From contig LNAC01000737.1 in the NCBI GenBank assembly GCA_002007465.1, positions 256,990 through 320,989 on the forward strand: a stretch of DNA of 64,000 nt. Direction: 5' to 3'. Below, in pieces: positions 13,915 through 27,555 of the stretch (within the stretch, counting starts at the first letter, position 1; each line of letters opens with the position of its first letter). The position numbers were made by a program, and so were the translations under genes. The notes below the pieces were generated by a model. It did no database searches. It was not told the DNA's origin and was given only the letters and a program-made list of their open reading frames with translations. The stretch comes from Ailurus styani. Taxonomy: Eukaryota > Chordata > Mammalia > Carnivora > Ailuridae.

Positions 13915-16219
13915 CTGTAAATCATATACAGAAACGTTATAAATACATATAACTCTACCATAACTTATTTAGCTTTCTATGCTTGCAGATTAGATAGTAC
14001 TACAAAGCCATTTTTAGATGGTTTAAGTACACTGTAAAAATGCAAACATTTAGCATACCTGGGCTAAAATAATTTTAACGTAATGACAGAGAATCTACAT
14101 ATACACTTATATTTACAAGGAGAAATAATTCTCTTTGGAAAGTGCTCATTTTAAATAAATATTTAAAATACATTTGGCATGTATTTTAAAAATTATCCTA
14201 TGATGTTCTACAAATGGAATCAACATGGAAAGTAATTTTTAGTGGTTATCTGTACACAAATAAAAGCACCAAAGAAAATGTGGGTAACTAAGCTTAACTA
14301 AGTACCATTCTATTTAAGGGTAAGTGATTTATAAGCAAACCCAATATGAATTTCCTTTCTTCATGTTTCCAGGATGGACACGTGGCTGCACAGGATGAAG
14401 AGAGGGGCATGAGACTGGAGTCCCTGTCTCAGATGAACAACACTCTCTGAAGCTGAGGCAGTGAGGACACTTACAGGCTTTCCTTCCACTCACTAAAACT
14501 AGGTGTGGAAGGTAGGTGTCAACTTGATCTTTCTGGGACCTGAATTCTCTCTGGGAAAAGGATGGGGATGAAGTTCTGGTCCCAAGACTGCTCCATTTAC
14601 ATGCCCAAGCAGGGATGATATTCGCAGCAAAGAAGCTTTTACCTAGCTACTTATTACTTATTTATTAAAGTGTGCTCTTCAGAGCCCTGGGATTTTGCAG
14701 AAGTGCCTCAGGGACAAGGAACGGGAGCAGCTGGGCTCCGCTGTGAAGGCAGGGCTTGTCCCCCACCAGGCAGCTCTACTTCTAGATGTTTTATAAGTGA
14801 GAAGACTAGTAAGATTTTGTCTAGGGAAAAGATTTTTCTGATTCTTAACCACTGGTCCAGAAAATAACACTACTTCTAAGTACATTTTGTGTGTCAGAGA
14901 ATTTAAAATACCAATAGGAAAAGATTTTTCAAGAACACTACATACCTATAGGTATGTGTTAGCCCATACAGAGAAATAAGAAGCATCTCAAATTCAATAT
15001 TATGGAAAACTAACAATTTTCTTCTTATGTACATACTCTTAAAAGAGTAATTTTAAAAAATTATAAAAGAGGATCTCAAGCCCTTTGAAATTTTGGTACA
15101 TCACTATTTTTTAACTAAGAAAGGACACCCCTATTTCACAGTCTTACACGGTGGGAAGATGACTCTACCTTCTACCAAGAAAATTATCTTTCATGCCACA
15201 ATAAGACATTTTAAATTGCTGCCACAGAAATTTAAGCAAGAGCACATTTTTGCAACTTTTGGAAGATGTCAATACCCAAATTCTGAATATTTTCAGTTTC
15301 TACATGTATGATTTAGGGTAAATCAAGTAGTAACATTTAAGGAATCATAAAATCTTGTCAGTAATCTAATACAGTCTCCTTGACCTATGAGTCTCATTAA
15401 AATATAATTTTTTATAATTAAGTTTTAACAACAATGCTCTAAAAAATTCTTACTGAATCGAATTAGTAGAATATCCAAATCATAAGTAAGGCAAGGATAT
15501 AATACCAAAGATACAAAAAAGAGTTAGAAATTAAAATTGAGAACATTCGGAAAACAAAACATTAAATGTGCACCACACTGTGCTCTATGTTAATAACCAT
15601 CACAAGACGTGCATTTTTTAGATAATGCTATCTAGGATCCTAGTGTGACTGCTAGGATTGCTAGTGTGAAACTGGCAATTCATAAAACCATACCCACCTT
15701 CAGGAAAAAGATCTAATATTAATGTATAAATAAAATACCAAGAAAACACCCACACCACATACAACATGCAACTAACATACCAGTCATGCTCAACTGAAAA
15801 AACGTAAGGGAAAGTAAAGGAGAGAGAAAATGAAGTTAAGACACAATTCTAAGTACTTAGATGGGTTCGATCTGAAGTCCTGATTTCTGTTTAGTTTTGT
15901 ATTTAAGCCTTTAGCTTTTCACCCTAAAGTAGAAATGGTAACACAGAAAAGTCTTCAGGTCTTAGGTTAGAAAGCCATCAAAATGGTAAAGCACCTCCAA
16001 CAGTATCAGCAAAGTAATTTTTATAGCATTTTAATAAATGACTGTGTTTCTGTTGCCCTAGCCTTGAACATCATCAGCACTGTCAAAAGAGGTCAACTCG
16101 ACAGTATTGGAAATGTTCCTGGAGACAGAAATGTTTTATCTAAACTATGATTAGACATGATTATTTTCAGAACTAACTCTTCTAAGAGTAGTTTTGCTTT
16201 ACTACCGATCTGTTCAAAA

Positions 16220-16256
16220 TACAAAAAAACAAAAACAAAACAAAACAAAAAAACAC
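16220..16256 (+). repeat. A-rich (AAAAC)-like simple repeat
   Basis: Runs of A interrupted by single C bases, over about 37 bases inside SACS intron 9. Confidence 0.7.
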
Positions 16257-18335
16257 ACTGCATCACTCTTCAAAGACTACACTATGTTTTTTGTTTATAT
16301 TTATTCACATGTTTATGTTCACTACTAACTTTGAGAAAGATTTTTGATACAGATGAAAATAGGGTATTATAGACTACTTCAACATTTACTTAGCCACGAA
16401 ACTCAGTCCTGAATGCTTTCGTTGACTAGGGGCTCAGTACACTTGAGCAGACTCCTTCGGGTCACAGCCGCTGACTCTGGGCATCTGAGGCCATGAGCAC
16501 AGCCACAGCTCTTTCTACTTTTCTTGTACAGAAAGGGGCAGTGGCAGCTTTGATGACTGATGAGTTCTAACTACGCTCCACTGTGTAGAGCGAGCCAAAT
16601 CTCTTTGTAAATATACACGTGACAGAGTGAAGTCCATTCAAAGGTAAGCTACAGATAAGTCAATCTTCCCGAGAAACAGAAAGAAAGATGGGAAAAGAAA
16701 GGAACCAAGGAAGGAAAGGAAAGCGCGTGTCTGCCTGCCAAGCACTCCATTTAGCACTGGGCAGGTCTAGTGGCAGCCCAGTGAGAGCTGTGGGGGTCCA
16801 GCGGAAACATCTACTCTAACGTGGAGCCTGCCAACGTGGTTCAAAAATCCACTGGTGGCCAAATGTCTTCTCAAGAAGTCCACACTGGCATTCTGCCCCT
16901 TCCTAGTATCCCCAGTGTTCATCTAGAAAAGGAGATGCCACAAGACAAGGGGAGAGGTCATTGCCATTACCAGGAGCATCCCTACGGCATAGGATAACTG
17001 CACAGCCTACTCCTACAACCGTTTTGCTTTCCTCTTTGATTATACCTCACAAATATAGCATAAATTAGGGGTTAGAAATATATAGTAAAAATAGCTGTGG
17101 ATGACAAGCCACTTAGAAGCTAGAAACCGAATTTAATATTAATAGGAATCATCAATATAACAATGACTTAGTTTCTCAATTAATTTGAGTATGGGTACAG
17201 CTTACTTCAAAGAACTGATCGACTTCAAAAATAACATTTACCATAAAAACAATTTCCGTTAAGTAAATAATTGCATCCTCTTATTTTCCAAGGGAAATAT
17301 GAACTGGGGGAAAATAATACCAGCAGAGTCAAAATATTTTTATTTTTTAAAAAAGTCAATAAAATGACACACTAGGCACTGTAAGAACAATCAGACGATT
17401 GTTCCAAATGAAAGCTGTGTTAGCTACTTTACTTTCCTCAGTGTGCCAAGTAGAGGCACGCTACCCATTCCCAGCCACCACGGTAAGCTGGATGCCACTG
17501 TGGGTACCAGAAAGTCTCCTCCCTTCACGGTCACAGATCCCAGAACTCAGTCCCCTCTACACTTTCTAATCTCAATATTTGTGTGTATCATGTAAAAGAG
17601 GTGCGTTCATTCACACTTTCCCATTAAAAACCACAGCTTAAAATACAAATTTCAGCAGAATTCTTTGAAACCAAATGTTCTATGAAAGGTTTTCAAATCA
17701 TTTAAATATGGTTTTATTGTGGTATGTACAACAACCACTTATATACCTATATTGGTATAGTTTCCTCTCTCCTTTAAATAGTTATCAGCACCAGAAAAAA
17801 AAAAGTTAACATAATCTCTAGCTACTTCATTAAATGAAAAAACAAGATTCCAAGAATCAAATGAACAAAAAACATCAGGCTACAAATAAACACAACATTT
17901 AGTCAGTTACCATACCTGAATATCCCCAGAGAAGTTGTTGTGCTAGAATATAATTAAATCCGATCTTAGAAAAAGCCAGAATTGTCACAATTTCACATGA
18001 TGGCTACAGAAATTATTCTACATCTTAAGATAGCACTGCCTATGGAATCTTACACACCATTATGTAAAAGAAAATCCATAAACAAAATTCCAAATATAGC
18101 AGAATATTCATTTAAGATTTAAAAATGTATTTCAATGCAAGCTAAATCCAAACTACATAATAGGTGGGAAATCGTAGTTCAGAAAGAAAGCAAAGAAGAA
18201 AGGTATGTGAACTTTGTATGTATAAATTACATTTCAACAGCATAAATGTCATTTGATAAGCTCCCAATGTGCTTTTTGTACAGATGATTATTATGTGATA
18301 TTCAGATATTCCAGATAAGAATTAAGAAAGGGAAG

Positions 18336-18505
18336 GGCACCTGGGTGGCTCAGTGGGTTAAGCACCTGACTCTTGATTTCAGCTCAGGTCGTGATCTCAG
18401 GATCTTGAGATCCAGCCCCACATCGGGCCCCGTGCTGGGTGTGGAGCCTGCTTGAGATTCTCTCTCCCCTCCCTCAACCCTTCCCACTTGCCTCTTAAAA
18501 AAAAA
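18336..18505 (+). mobile_element. CAN-SINE (tRNA-derived)
   Basis: Begins with GGCACCTGGGTGGCTCAGT, continues through the tRNA-like head and a CT-rich segment, and ends in an A run. A perfect 15-base target-site duplication (attaagaaagggaag) flanks it at 18321-18335 and 18506-18520. The copy is diverged ('ttaagcacctgactcttgatt'), an older subfamily than those at 28.4 or 41.7 kb. It is antisense to SACS. Confidence 0.95.
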
Positions 18506-18929
18506 ATTAAGAAAGGGAAGACATCTAATTTACAGAGTAAATCACTCCATAAATTGGAGTATCTCTACAAAGTAAGTAAGTACACAGTTTTTGGAATATC
18601 TCCATAAAGTAAGTATAATTCAGACTCTATGATAAAGAAAGGGAGGTTTTCTCATATATTTTCACTGCTTGCTTATGGTAACCACCAATAATTTCAAACA
18701 TCAAAGAATTCTCCATGGCTATCCAACCCCTCCTCTGCCTGAAACAAACCATTTCTTCACTCAAGTACGCCTCCGTGGTTCTGTGCCATTTTGTATATTT
18801 GGGTACATTAGGCTACACTTGGCAGCTAACACAGAGCGCATGCTCTTAACAAAGGAATTTAAGCTCTTCTAATCTGAACATCCTTTCAATTATTTTAGAG
18901 GCATTCTGTCAGTCAATGGTGACTGCTTG

Positions 18930-19430
18930 CTAAAGACAGACAAATAAACATGACACATGACCTCAGACGATGTCTTATAGTCTAATGGGGAAGGCGGGTA
19001 TTAGATAAATTATCATAAATGATGAAACAGGTACATGTGTGGGGCACAAGTGCTATGAGGAACTCAGTGTGCCATGAGGACACATGGGCCATGAGACAAA
19101 TGAGCAGAAGAGATAGGGGGGCAAAGGAAACCATGTACACCACACCTAAGGGAGGAAAAGAATAGGTAATCTCCCAAATATGAGAAGGATCAAGGGAGAC
19201 AGTAAAAGAGATTATTGATAATAATCACAATAATTGCAAATACTGATGTACCCTTTCCATGTACTGGATTCCAGGCATCTTTATAACACCCAGAAATGGA
19301 GCCACATAATGAAGGGCCTCGTAAGAAATGTTATGGATTTCATAAGAAATGTTAAGGATTTGGGCCTTTATTCCAAGGTAAAAGGGGAAGCCTTTGAAAG
19401 ACCTTCACAAAAAAGTGGGAAAATATTTTA
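18930..19430 (+). repeat. Ancient interspersed repeat, family unresolved
   Basis: Contains phrases common in old mammalian repeats, such as a '...tctaatggggaaggcgg...agataaat' segment followed by '...gctatgaggaa...' and '...ggcctttattccaagg...'. Similar wording recurs at 20560-21270, 49590-49900 and 54455-54530. I recognise the pattern but cannot name the family with certainty. Confidence 0.4.
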
Positions 19431-19954
19431 GAAAGATAATCATAGCAGTACTGTTGCTGTGTTAACTAGAGAGGCAAGAATGGATGTGGGAAGACTTCAA
19501 GGTTTTTACCGTATTCCAGGTGAGACATAATGGCCACTGAACGAGGGTGAGGGTGTGGTTGGAAGACTTCCTAAGACAGGGCCCTCTGTCCAACAGGGGA
19601 TTGTGAAAGTAGTAACCCAGAATATCCTCATGGAACAAATTGTGCACCAAAATCTTTGGAATATTGCTCACCTATATACCAGAGGTTGGCACCGGAAATT
19701 GCTACTTCTTCTGAAGATTTCTACATACACCTATGAGATTGTCTCTGCAGTGAATACCATAAAATCATCACAAAAGTAACATCAACATGGACAGGTGAAT
19801 ATGCTGTTCCTCCAGCCATGATGTTTGCAGTCTCTCCCCTGAATGTCCGAGACAGAACACACACCAGTTCCTCTGTGAGGTACCCCCGACCGGCCATCCC
19901 TTCCTCATACTCTATTCCCAGTATTTGATAGGGCGCATCCCACTAAATGGCAGT

Positions 19955-20080
19955 ATTATTTACACTGCTGTCCCCACTGGACTGTGAGCTCCTTCACTTT
20001 TATTCTTCACATTATCTCCGTCTAGCACAATGCCTGCTACACAGGGGAAATTCAGAAAAATGTTTATTGGGAGTCTTTGG
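19955..20080 (+). repeat. L2-like 3' fragment
   Basis: The pattern 'gactgtgagctcctt...agcacaatgcctgctacacagg' matches the 3' end of L2 LINEs. Short and diverged. Confidence 0.5.
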
Positions 20081-20559
20081 TCATGAAACAGAGCAAGGCA
20101 TAAGGCCATATGTAATAAGTAAATATTAAAAATATTTCAAATATAAATAGGATCATAGTACTAACCTATCAGGCACTCCTACCATTTGTCTGATTTAACT
20201 GTTTTTTTCTATTTATTTCCTCCAAAACCCATCTACCCTCTCTTCTAACTATTCCCCAAATTCTGACAGTCAAGCATTTACTCAAGTAACTTAACCCTCA
20301 AATAACTCAAATGAAGAGAACAATACATACTTGATTATCTCACGATTATGGAGAGCAAGTAAGAGGACAAAAGATACTCATCTGGAAAGTTAACAGTAAA
20401 TCACAGGTACAATCCCAGGGATTAATTTGCCTTTCCATCTTTGTGCCCCTGTCCCCTGCAACACCATCCCCAGCCCAGCATGTGGAAGCAGGAACATGTC
20501 CAACCAGACTGGTCAAGCAGGCATTGGAACTACTAAACCAAAATAAGCGATGGTCCCTG

Positions 20560-21270
20560 CTCGCAAGGATTTTAGAGTCTAGCAGAGTAAAATTATGACC
20601 ATGATAAGGCCGAAATGACTGAACGGACTATGGACTGAGCTCCCAGAGCAAAGCAGAAGCAGTCACCTCAGAGGTGCAGGGCAGGGGTGGGCACGGGGAA
20701 GGCCACATGAAAGGCAACCTCTTAGGGGACATGTGTGGGCTGAAGCATAAAGGATAAATACAAGTCAGAGTGGCAAAGTGGAGGATGGAGAGAGTGTTTT
20801 AAGCAAAAGGAACACCACGGACAAAAATACAGACATGAGAAAACTTCCATTCAGGTAAAAACAATTACCAAGCACCCACTTTGAAGCAGTTGCTGGGCTA
20901 CATGGTGGTGACGAGTGTGCCTGCTCTCATGAGGTAGATGGAGCAGTAAGTTTATCAATCTACAAGTGCCTGGGACAGCGAGAACAGGAGGGGGACACTG
21001 AATGAACCAAGCCAATGAGATGGTGAATTCCCAATCGCGGAAAGCCCTGTCACCCGCAGGAATACCACCAGGTTCACCTGAAAGAATCAGTGTCCACTGA
21101 GAACGCCGAGTAGGGGAGGGATGTGATCAGGAGAAGAGCGAGCACTGGAGCGAGCGAATCTGTGAGGAGGGCCCTACACTACGACCGGAGGCAGCACAGG
21201 AAGCGGGAGCCTAACGCAGAGAGCCAGGAAGCAGAGGCAACAGATTTAAGGAGAAGAGGAGGACTCAAGT
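20560..21270 (+). repeat. Ancient interspersed repeat, family unresolved
   Basis: Same kind of sequence as at 18.9-19.4 kb: a 'tgcctgctctcatgaggtag' phrase, a tail with 'gggagggatgtgatcagga', and repeated gained-weight style segments typical of a decayed mammalian repeat. Family not determined. Confidence 0.4.
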
Positions 21271-21296
21271 CGCGAAAATGTGGATATCATGACACT

Positions 21297-21745
21297 TACA
21301 GAACTCCCAAGTGCAAAATGATAATAGCGGCCATTTCGTCGATGACCTTATGTGCCTGGTACCGTGCTGAACCGGACTTATTGCATATGCATCACGTGAT
21401 CCCCAAAGTAATGACCACGGCAACCGCTTCTCCATAACCTGCCCTCCTGCGATACTGCAAAACTGGATAAAACTCAGAAAGTTGTGACTGCCTGCCATCC
21501 TTGACTCAACCCTCACTCTCATTTCTCTAACCTTGCAATAAAGCAATCTTGCAGTGCATATCACTGAATCTTGAGGACCTCAGATAGACTGTCATGGAAG
21601 GAAGTTACTGTATTACTGTGTTACTGACTGGGAAACACAGGCTCAGAGAGGCTGGCTAATTTGTCGAGAGTCACACGATGGAGGAGTCGGGTGTGAGCCC
21701 AGATCTGTGTGACTACAAAGTCCCAGGCACGTAACCACTACACCA
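21297..21745 (-). repeat. MIR SINE, interrupted
   Basis: Two blocks in the same orientation. One at 21297-21430 has '...ccttatgtgcctggtaccgtgctga...'. The other at 21610-21745 has '...gggaaacacaggctcagagagg...' and a decayed 'ggagtcgggtgtgagcccaga' tail. They match the reverse complement of the MIR consensus, with about 170 unrelated bases between them. Confidence 0.65.
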
Positions 21746-23769
21746 CACTGCCCCTCCTGACACTGGGGTGGCAACAGGAAATGGGGCGGTCCTTCCACAG
21801 GCACAGCAGCAGGTGTCTGGGCTGGGTGGGGATACACAAAGAAAGTAAGAGCTCCTACACTAGCCCATGTTCCGGGATAAACTCAGGAATAGGAATTCAC
21901 AAGTAATTCTGGGAAGCAGGCAAAGAAGCATAAGGACACCAAAAGAGAATGGTCCCATAAAAACCGAGGTGTTCCGAAACGGCATGCGCAACAGCATCTA
22001 AGCTTCAGGAGATCAGAAAAAAGCAACAAGAGTCGACTGCATTTAACAATAAAAAAGTCACTAACTGGTGACCTCAGCCAAGCAATTTTATTGGAAATCT
22101 AGCAGAAGTAAAGGTTCATTTGCAGTGATAACAGATGATGAGGAGGTAGACCATAAGCATATCCTACTCCTTCTAGAAGCTGGACCAGGACAGAATGAAA
22201 GAAAGAAAATCAAAGTCAAGTTTGTTCTGTTTTCCCCCAAAAGGGAAAGACTGAAACAATGTTTAAAGCTAACAGTAGAGGAGCAGTAGAGGCAAACAGT
22301 GAAAATACAAGCAATTACTTAATATTTAGTCCAGGAATCCAAATGTGATACAAGTAAAACTATCAAATAATAAGACAGATTTTACCCTAGTAATGAAATT
22401 AGAGAAGTACCCACTGCAGAGAAAAAAACCTGTTTCAATTCTAGGCAGCAGTACTTTCAAAACTAGGCAATCAGTTATTATTGATAATCAGTAAACAGAA
22501 GTCCACAGTGCTCTATGTCAGCAAAATAGCCACATAATTATTATTTGGAGCAAAAAAAAGGACAAAATAATAAATAAAATATCAAATGTCATATATGTGT
22601 GATGTTCCCAACCATATGAAGGGAGCTCCATAAATAGCACATAGCCTCTCTTCTCCCACACTCACTAACGCCCTCCATCTGGCCCAGGCCACCAGAACGT
22701 GGAATAACGTATCTGACTAGTCACCTCAGAAAAGAACGTGCACGATCCCAAGAAGCTGTGCAAGGGCAGCCCGTGCGGGGCAGCTGAGGTCTCCCATGCT
22801 CCCTGTGTCTAGACTAGTGAGCTAATCTGGGTGATTTTGGGTCAAGAGCAAAGCCAACCACCTGCCAGCAGCCCTGACCTCCAACACCAGAATCATCAGG
22901 ACATCAGGGGTGATACGTCATGTTCATCTGCTGGACTCCTCTCTGGGAATCTCTTCACCAACACACCTCTCAGAAAACCAAAACAAGGGTGTCACTTACT
23001 GGGTCCTTCATCATATCGAAAACTAATTTTTGCCTGGAACTAACAGTACAAAAATAATAGGGAAGGTCCCCAGGAGACAGTTATCCATCACCCATCACCC
23101 ATCTACCCATGGCCAGATAAAATACTAAAAAAGCCAGAGGTCAGGATTACTAAATAATCATGAGAATGGGAGCCTAAACATAAACGGAGATAAAGAAAAG
23201 TGTCTTCAAGGTCCAAGCTACACATTATGGGTGACAAACAAAAACAGTTGACCCGACCCATCTAGTGTAATAGTCCAGAGAAAATTAACCAAGAACCAGA
23301 GACAAAACAGTGCTTATGGTATAATCCCAAAATAACAAAACAGAATCCACAGTAGATGAGAAAATGAAAAGACACACAAAGCAGGAAGACTCAACTTTAT
23401 AAAAATGTCAAGTTATCTAAGTAAATGCACAAATGTAACTCATTCCTAAAAATGTAAGAACAGGTACCCCCATCCACCTAAGGCTAGACAAACAAGTTGT
23501 GGCCATGCCCTGTGCCACAGGGTATCTGAAAAAGTTTTGAGTAAAAGCGGTATTATTCTGTTGGACTTGTACCCTCTGCACCTGAGTTGGTTCCGAATAA
23601 CTTGAATAACTGGGCTGATTTCCAAATCCATATCCACCTGAGAAACTACTGGCCATTAACAAAAACATTCTCTTCAAAAGAAAGTAATACATCACACGAT
23701 GAGAAAGAAGGATCTATAATCAGACAACCTGGATGGGTAAGAGTAAGTCAAGGAAACAGACACACAGCA

Positions 23770-23998
23770 CAGTAACTAGCTGAGATCATCTGTGCTACTA
23801 AACGCCAGGATCACGGTGTGAGTGGACAGGACAGGAGAAGGCCTGAGGCGGTGTCTGGGTGTAAGCAATCTTCTGGGTTTTGACCTAGATGTGTTCAGTT
23901 TGTAAAACTTCATTGAGCCTACATTTATATGTGTACTTTTCTATATGTGCATTATATTACAATGTAAACTTTTTATACAAGACTGTAATACAGATTTT
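23770..23998 (+). repeat. Old L1 3' end
   Basis: The tail 'tgtgttcagtttgtaaaacttcattgagc...gtgcattatattacaatgtaaac' resembles the 3' terminus of old mammalian L1M elements. Left boundary uncertain. Confidence 0.5.
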
Positions 23999-24860
23999 GA
24001 AAACTAAGGATTTCTAAAACTTTGGAGCACAGAACAGCAGAGTTATAGGAATCTGAGTTTAGAGTCCCAAAAAGGCTACTTTGAAGATGACCATTCCCAA
24101 CCAGGTAAATCATCTAAACAGTGGAAAGATCAATGTCCACTTTCTAAATCACAATTACAGATCCCTGTGGTAACAACAATGTGCACTTAATCTTCCTTTA
24201 GTGTCACCTGGGCTCATCCTTAGTTCACCTCCCCCATTCCAACTCCTTTGACTTTTATTAAAATGAATAAAGGTGTATAATGATCAAAACTTTTCCTTTA
24301 GTCATTATCCTTCAAAAGAAAACAGCATATGCCATAAAAGACACACTACAAAAAATATGCTTTATAACCTTAACCGATGGGCCAAATCCAAAAATTTTCA
24401 GGCCCGTATCTAACTTAGAAAGAGTTCAGACAACAGTTTTATAAGGGAAAGGATGCTTGCAAAAGTTGAAAGATACTATTAAACTGAGACCCATGCTGGT
24501 TTCTCCCCCAGACCACTCTGTCTTTTTCTAAGAATTCTCAATAAAGGACACGCATCCTCTGCCAAGACCTCAAGAGTCCCCCTTCCTGACACTGCCATCA
24601 GTCTGCAGTCCCTGGAGCTGAGCCAGCACAGCCACATGAAACTCGGGAGGACTGGGTGGTGTGGGTGACAGAAGGCTGGCAGGTGTAAGCCCCTGAGCTC
24701 CAGGCACACATGAGCTTCTGACCTTGAACCAAACCCCTTTCCCTCCTTCCTCTGTGATCCAGCCAATAACAGCTGTGCTCACTACTACACAGGCTACAAG
24801 ATAAGAGACTGGGGCTTCACATGAGAAAGGAAATGGGAAAGCATTACAAAGCTGTGTAAG

Positions 24861-25060
24861 GGGCGCCTGGGTGGCTCAGTCGGTTAAGCGGTGGCCTTCA
24901 GCTCAGGTCATGATCCCAGAGTCCTGCGATCCAGTCCCACATCAGGCTCCTTGCTCAGCGGGGAGCCTGCTTCTCCCTCTGCCTGCCACTCCCCCTGCTT
25001 GTGCTTTCTTATTCTCTCTCTCTCTCTGACAAATGAATAAAATCTTAAAAAAAAAAAAAA
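24861..25060 (+). mobile_element. CAN-SINE
   Basis: Head GGGCGCCTGGGTGGCTCAGT, a CT-rich body, a (TC)n segment and a 14-base A tail. The target-site duplication aaagctgtgtaag lies at 24848-24860 and 25058-25070. It is antisense to SACS, about 290 bases past the donor of the 92-base exon. Confidence 0.95.
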
Positions 25061-25351
25061 GCTGTGTAAGAAATTACCATAAATGTATACCACCGTACCA
25101 TGACAGGAATGACACGAGATGTTCTGAAATACAATACCACCTTTGGATTCTTTTATATGTCCGAATTTAGCAGTGAAATGCCTTAAAATATAATAATTAC
25201 ATTAGGTTGAACCATCTGAAATTGTTGACTTATAGGTCTAGAATGGATAACTCAGCAATTTCAAGTTGGTTCAACTTTACAGAAAACTTATAAAAACTAT
25301 TTATATTTTTAGCAATAGGTTTATTTAAAAAAAAAAAAGCAACTATAATAC

Positions 25352-25443
25352 CTCGGGTTTGAGCAGCTTCCTTTAAAGCAGCTATAAGGTGAGGCTTCAA
25401 GCTATCCAAAATGAACCTTCCTTCAAGACCTGGGAAAAGGGAC
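25352..25443 (-). CDS. SACS: Sacsin, 92-base exon (exon 9 of the human model)
   Basis: Encodes residues of about 696-727 ([19 protein letters not shown]... ending ...AAQTRG). The acceptor is tttttag|GTCCC; its first base completes an Arg codon (AG|G). The donor is CGAG|gtatta, leaving phase 1 for the giant exon. It continues the first sacsin repeat. A 12-base A run at 25326-25338 on the plus strand lies just inside the following intron, an unusually close poly-T tract after a donor that departs from consensus. Confidence 0.97.
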
Positions 25444-26072
25444 CTAAAAAGTGAAAGCAACACAGCAATTGTAACCTTCTAACAATTCTAAGATAAAGAA
25501 ATTCCACTATGTAATTCAAATCAGTTAAATGTACTATTTTAACATAAATTATAATGCACGTACTAAATCACACTGCAATAGTTTTTGATCAAATATTATC
25601 TAGGCTTCACTTTAAAACATGGTGGCATGATGCACCATAGCCAAGTCCAGAATAGTCTAAACATCTTAGAATGAAATTAACTTTATTTTCTGAGATGGCA
25701 TACACCTCTTCAGTTATAAAGAGTTCCTTAATGTACTGTTCTCATTAAATTCAATTTCTTCAAAATAATTCATTATCAACTCAATCTTACTTCATTATTA
25801 GTGCTTTGGAGCCACTGTTTTCAGTGTCCTGTTATTGAGATACCCAAAAGAAATGACTGTTCAATAACTTTTTGGCTGATCAACATCTGAATGCTTTTTC
25901 TCTTTAGAATGTAAAAATAAACCCTTTCACGGTTTAACGAAGTATTTCTACAGAAGTCTTCCCTGGACTAAAAAATCTACACTGATGGCCACTGATGGAT
26001 TTCACAGTAAAGGACTCTAGACATAGGTGGGGGCGGGGGGAGGGAACAGCACTGCAGAAGCGTGAGCTCTAC
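25444..26072 (-). other. SACS: SACS intron 8
   Basis: A 629-base intron, donor gtagag and acceptor tttttag. No repeat is recognised except a short G-rich tract at 26028-26043. Confidence 0.9.
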
Positions 26073-27555
26073 CTTGGATAGTCTTCTGAGGTAATATAAA
26101 TAACATCTTGATCTGATACAGATGAGGAGAAGGGCACAAAGTTTCCATTTTGTAATGGCAGCAGCTCCAACCCCAGCAGTTCACTGTAGGCTTGGTCAGA
26201 AAGCACGAATTCCAGAAGGTGAAGCTTGTCCTGGGCCTCGCCCTGGTGCGCAGACATCCTCAGCACCTGCCGCACCCAGGCAGGCGTCACCTTCCTCACG
26301 GGCTTGGCGCTGGAGGCAGCGAGCTGAATGGCAGCGGCGAGATTGGCCGGTACCTTGACAATCTGCTTCCCTGAGCTCTGGAGGTAGCTGAGCACGGTTT
26401 TTGTGTATTCCAAACTTTCGTCCAGTTCTGAGAAGTAGGCCTGCTCCAACTTGACCCAGTGGTTGCTAATGGAATACATGACTGCGTTCTGGAACAGCTC
26501 GTTAAACAGAGGCTCCAACACCGGCTGCCAGCGCACCTTGACTTTGTTCGCGTCGGGCCAAAGCTTATAGATGAGGTCAACTGACAAGGGAAAATCGGAG
26601 CTCCCCTCTGACTCCAGACGTTTTATGGAATCTAAGATCAGAGTCGCGTAGGCTTTAGGGACAACGTTTACCACCAGAAATTCATTCCACAAGGCTGCTG
26701 GGTCTCTCCACTGGTCCAGCTCTCGCCACTTTATGCTTCTGCGATTGTCAGTCAGGCCGAAAAACCCGCTGATGTGAACTGGGAGGCCCGTTTTGCTTTC
26801 CTCACCCGGCGGCAAAGGAAGAAAGCAAAAGGCTTTTCCTGAGAAATCGGCTGTTGCTCCTTTTTCTTCATCATCTCTTGATAAAGACATGGCTATTCCA
26901 ATGACTGGGACAAATTTCAATTCATCAGCTAAAGAATCAAGTTTACCACTAATCCCTCGCCCACCCACACTGTTACACACCAGCCAAGATGTTTTTTGTG
27001 CATCCTTAGTGCTCTCATCTTCTAAAACTATATTTATATGGTATGTTACACAGGTTATGCTATTGCTTGGAATCTTTTTACAATAGTTACTTATAGCAGT
27101 TTCCAGGATCTTTACAGAATTGGGCCGCTCATGCTTCAGGGCCTTATTCTCACTAGCGGTTACCCTAAACACCAGTCTCTCAGTTCCATCAGCCTCTCGG
27201 ACATGTAAGGAGACATCCTGCACACTCTTCAAGAAGAGCAGCACTGTGTCTGCATCTGCCCTGAAAGAGTCAAACAACTCAAGAACCTTCTGCTTATTGT
27301 AGAGGTTACTACTAAGCTGGGAAGGTTGTAGGCGAAGAGGGAAACGGAAAAACGTTCCTGGAAAATTGGCATTTACAAACGTTTCCTTGGTGCTTCCAAA
27401 AATGCCAATAAATGGTGCGAACTGGTCTGAAAGTTCACTAATTTCTTTGCTGTCATCTTTGAGATTCCAACATTGGCCTGATTCGTGTGGACCAAAAAGT
27501 GTTTGATGAGGATCTAGCATCCCAATCTGGTCACCACTAAATATACAAGGAACAT
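26073..27555 (-). CDS. SACS: Sacsin, 1.48 kb exon (exon 8 of the human model)
   Basis: Encodes residues of about 202-696: the rest of the first GHKL ATPase module and the middle of sacsin repeat 1. It begins AT|GTT CCT after acceptor tttacag, completing an Asp codon ([13 protein letters not shown]). It ends ...SEDYP + AG before donor gtagag. Recognisable blocks include [28 protein letters not shown] and [12 protein letters not shown], each with a counterpart in the second and third repeats (for example [20 protein letters not shown]). The reading frame is open throughout, and the part around residues 650-665 ([11 protein letters not shown]) is the least conserved against the human protein as I recall it. 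Confidence 0.98.

Larger units (their letters stand above)
13915..25351 (-). other. SACS: SACS intron 9
   Basis: An 11.4 kb intron between the 92-base exon and the giant exon, with donor gtatta and acceptor tttacag. It holds one CAN-SINE at 18.3 kb and another at 24.9 kb, decayed ancient repeats at 18.9-21.7 kb, an old L1 3' tail near 23.8-24.0 kb and a purine-rich tract at 16.68-16.73 kb. The stretch 14.0-18.3 kb shows no recognisable element beyond A-rich patches. No other gene is visible. Confidence 0.85.

Noticed and set aside
23417..23695. Minus-strand 92-codon frame with Gly/Tyr/Gln-rich text
   Set aside because: Looks RNA-binding-like at a glance, but there is no homologue I can recognise, no splice signals, and it sits inside SACS intron 9 close to an L1 tail.
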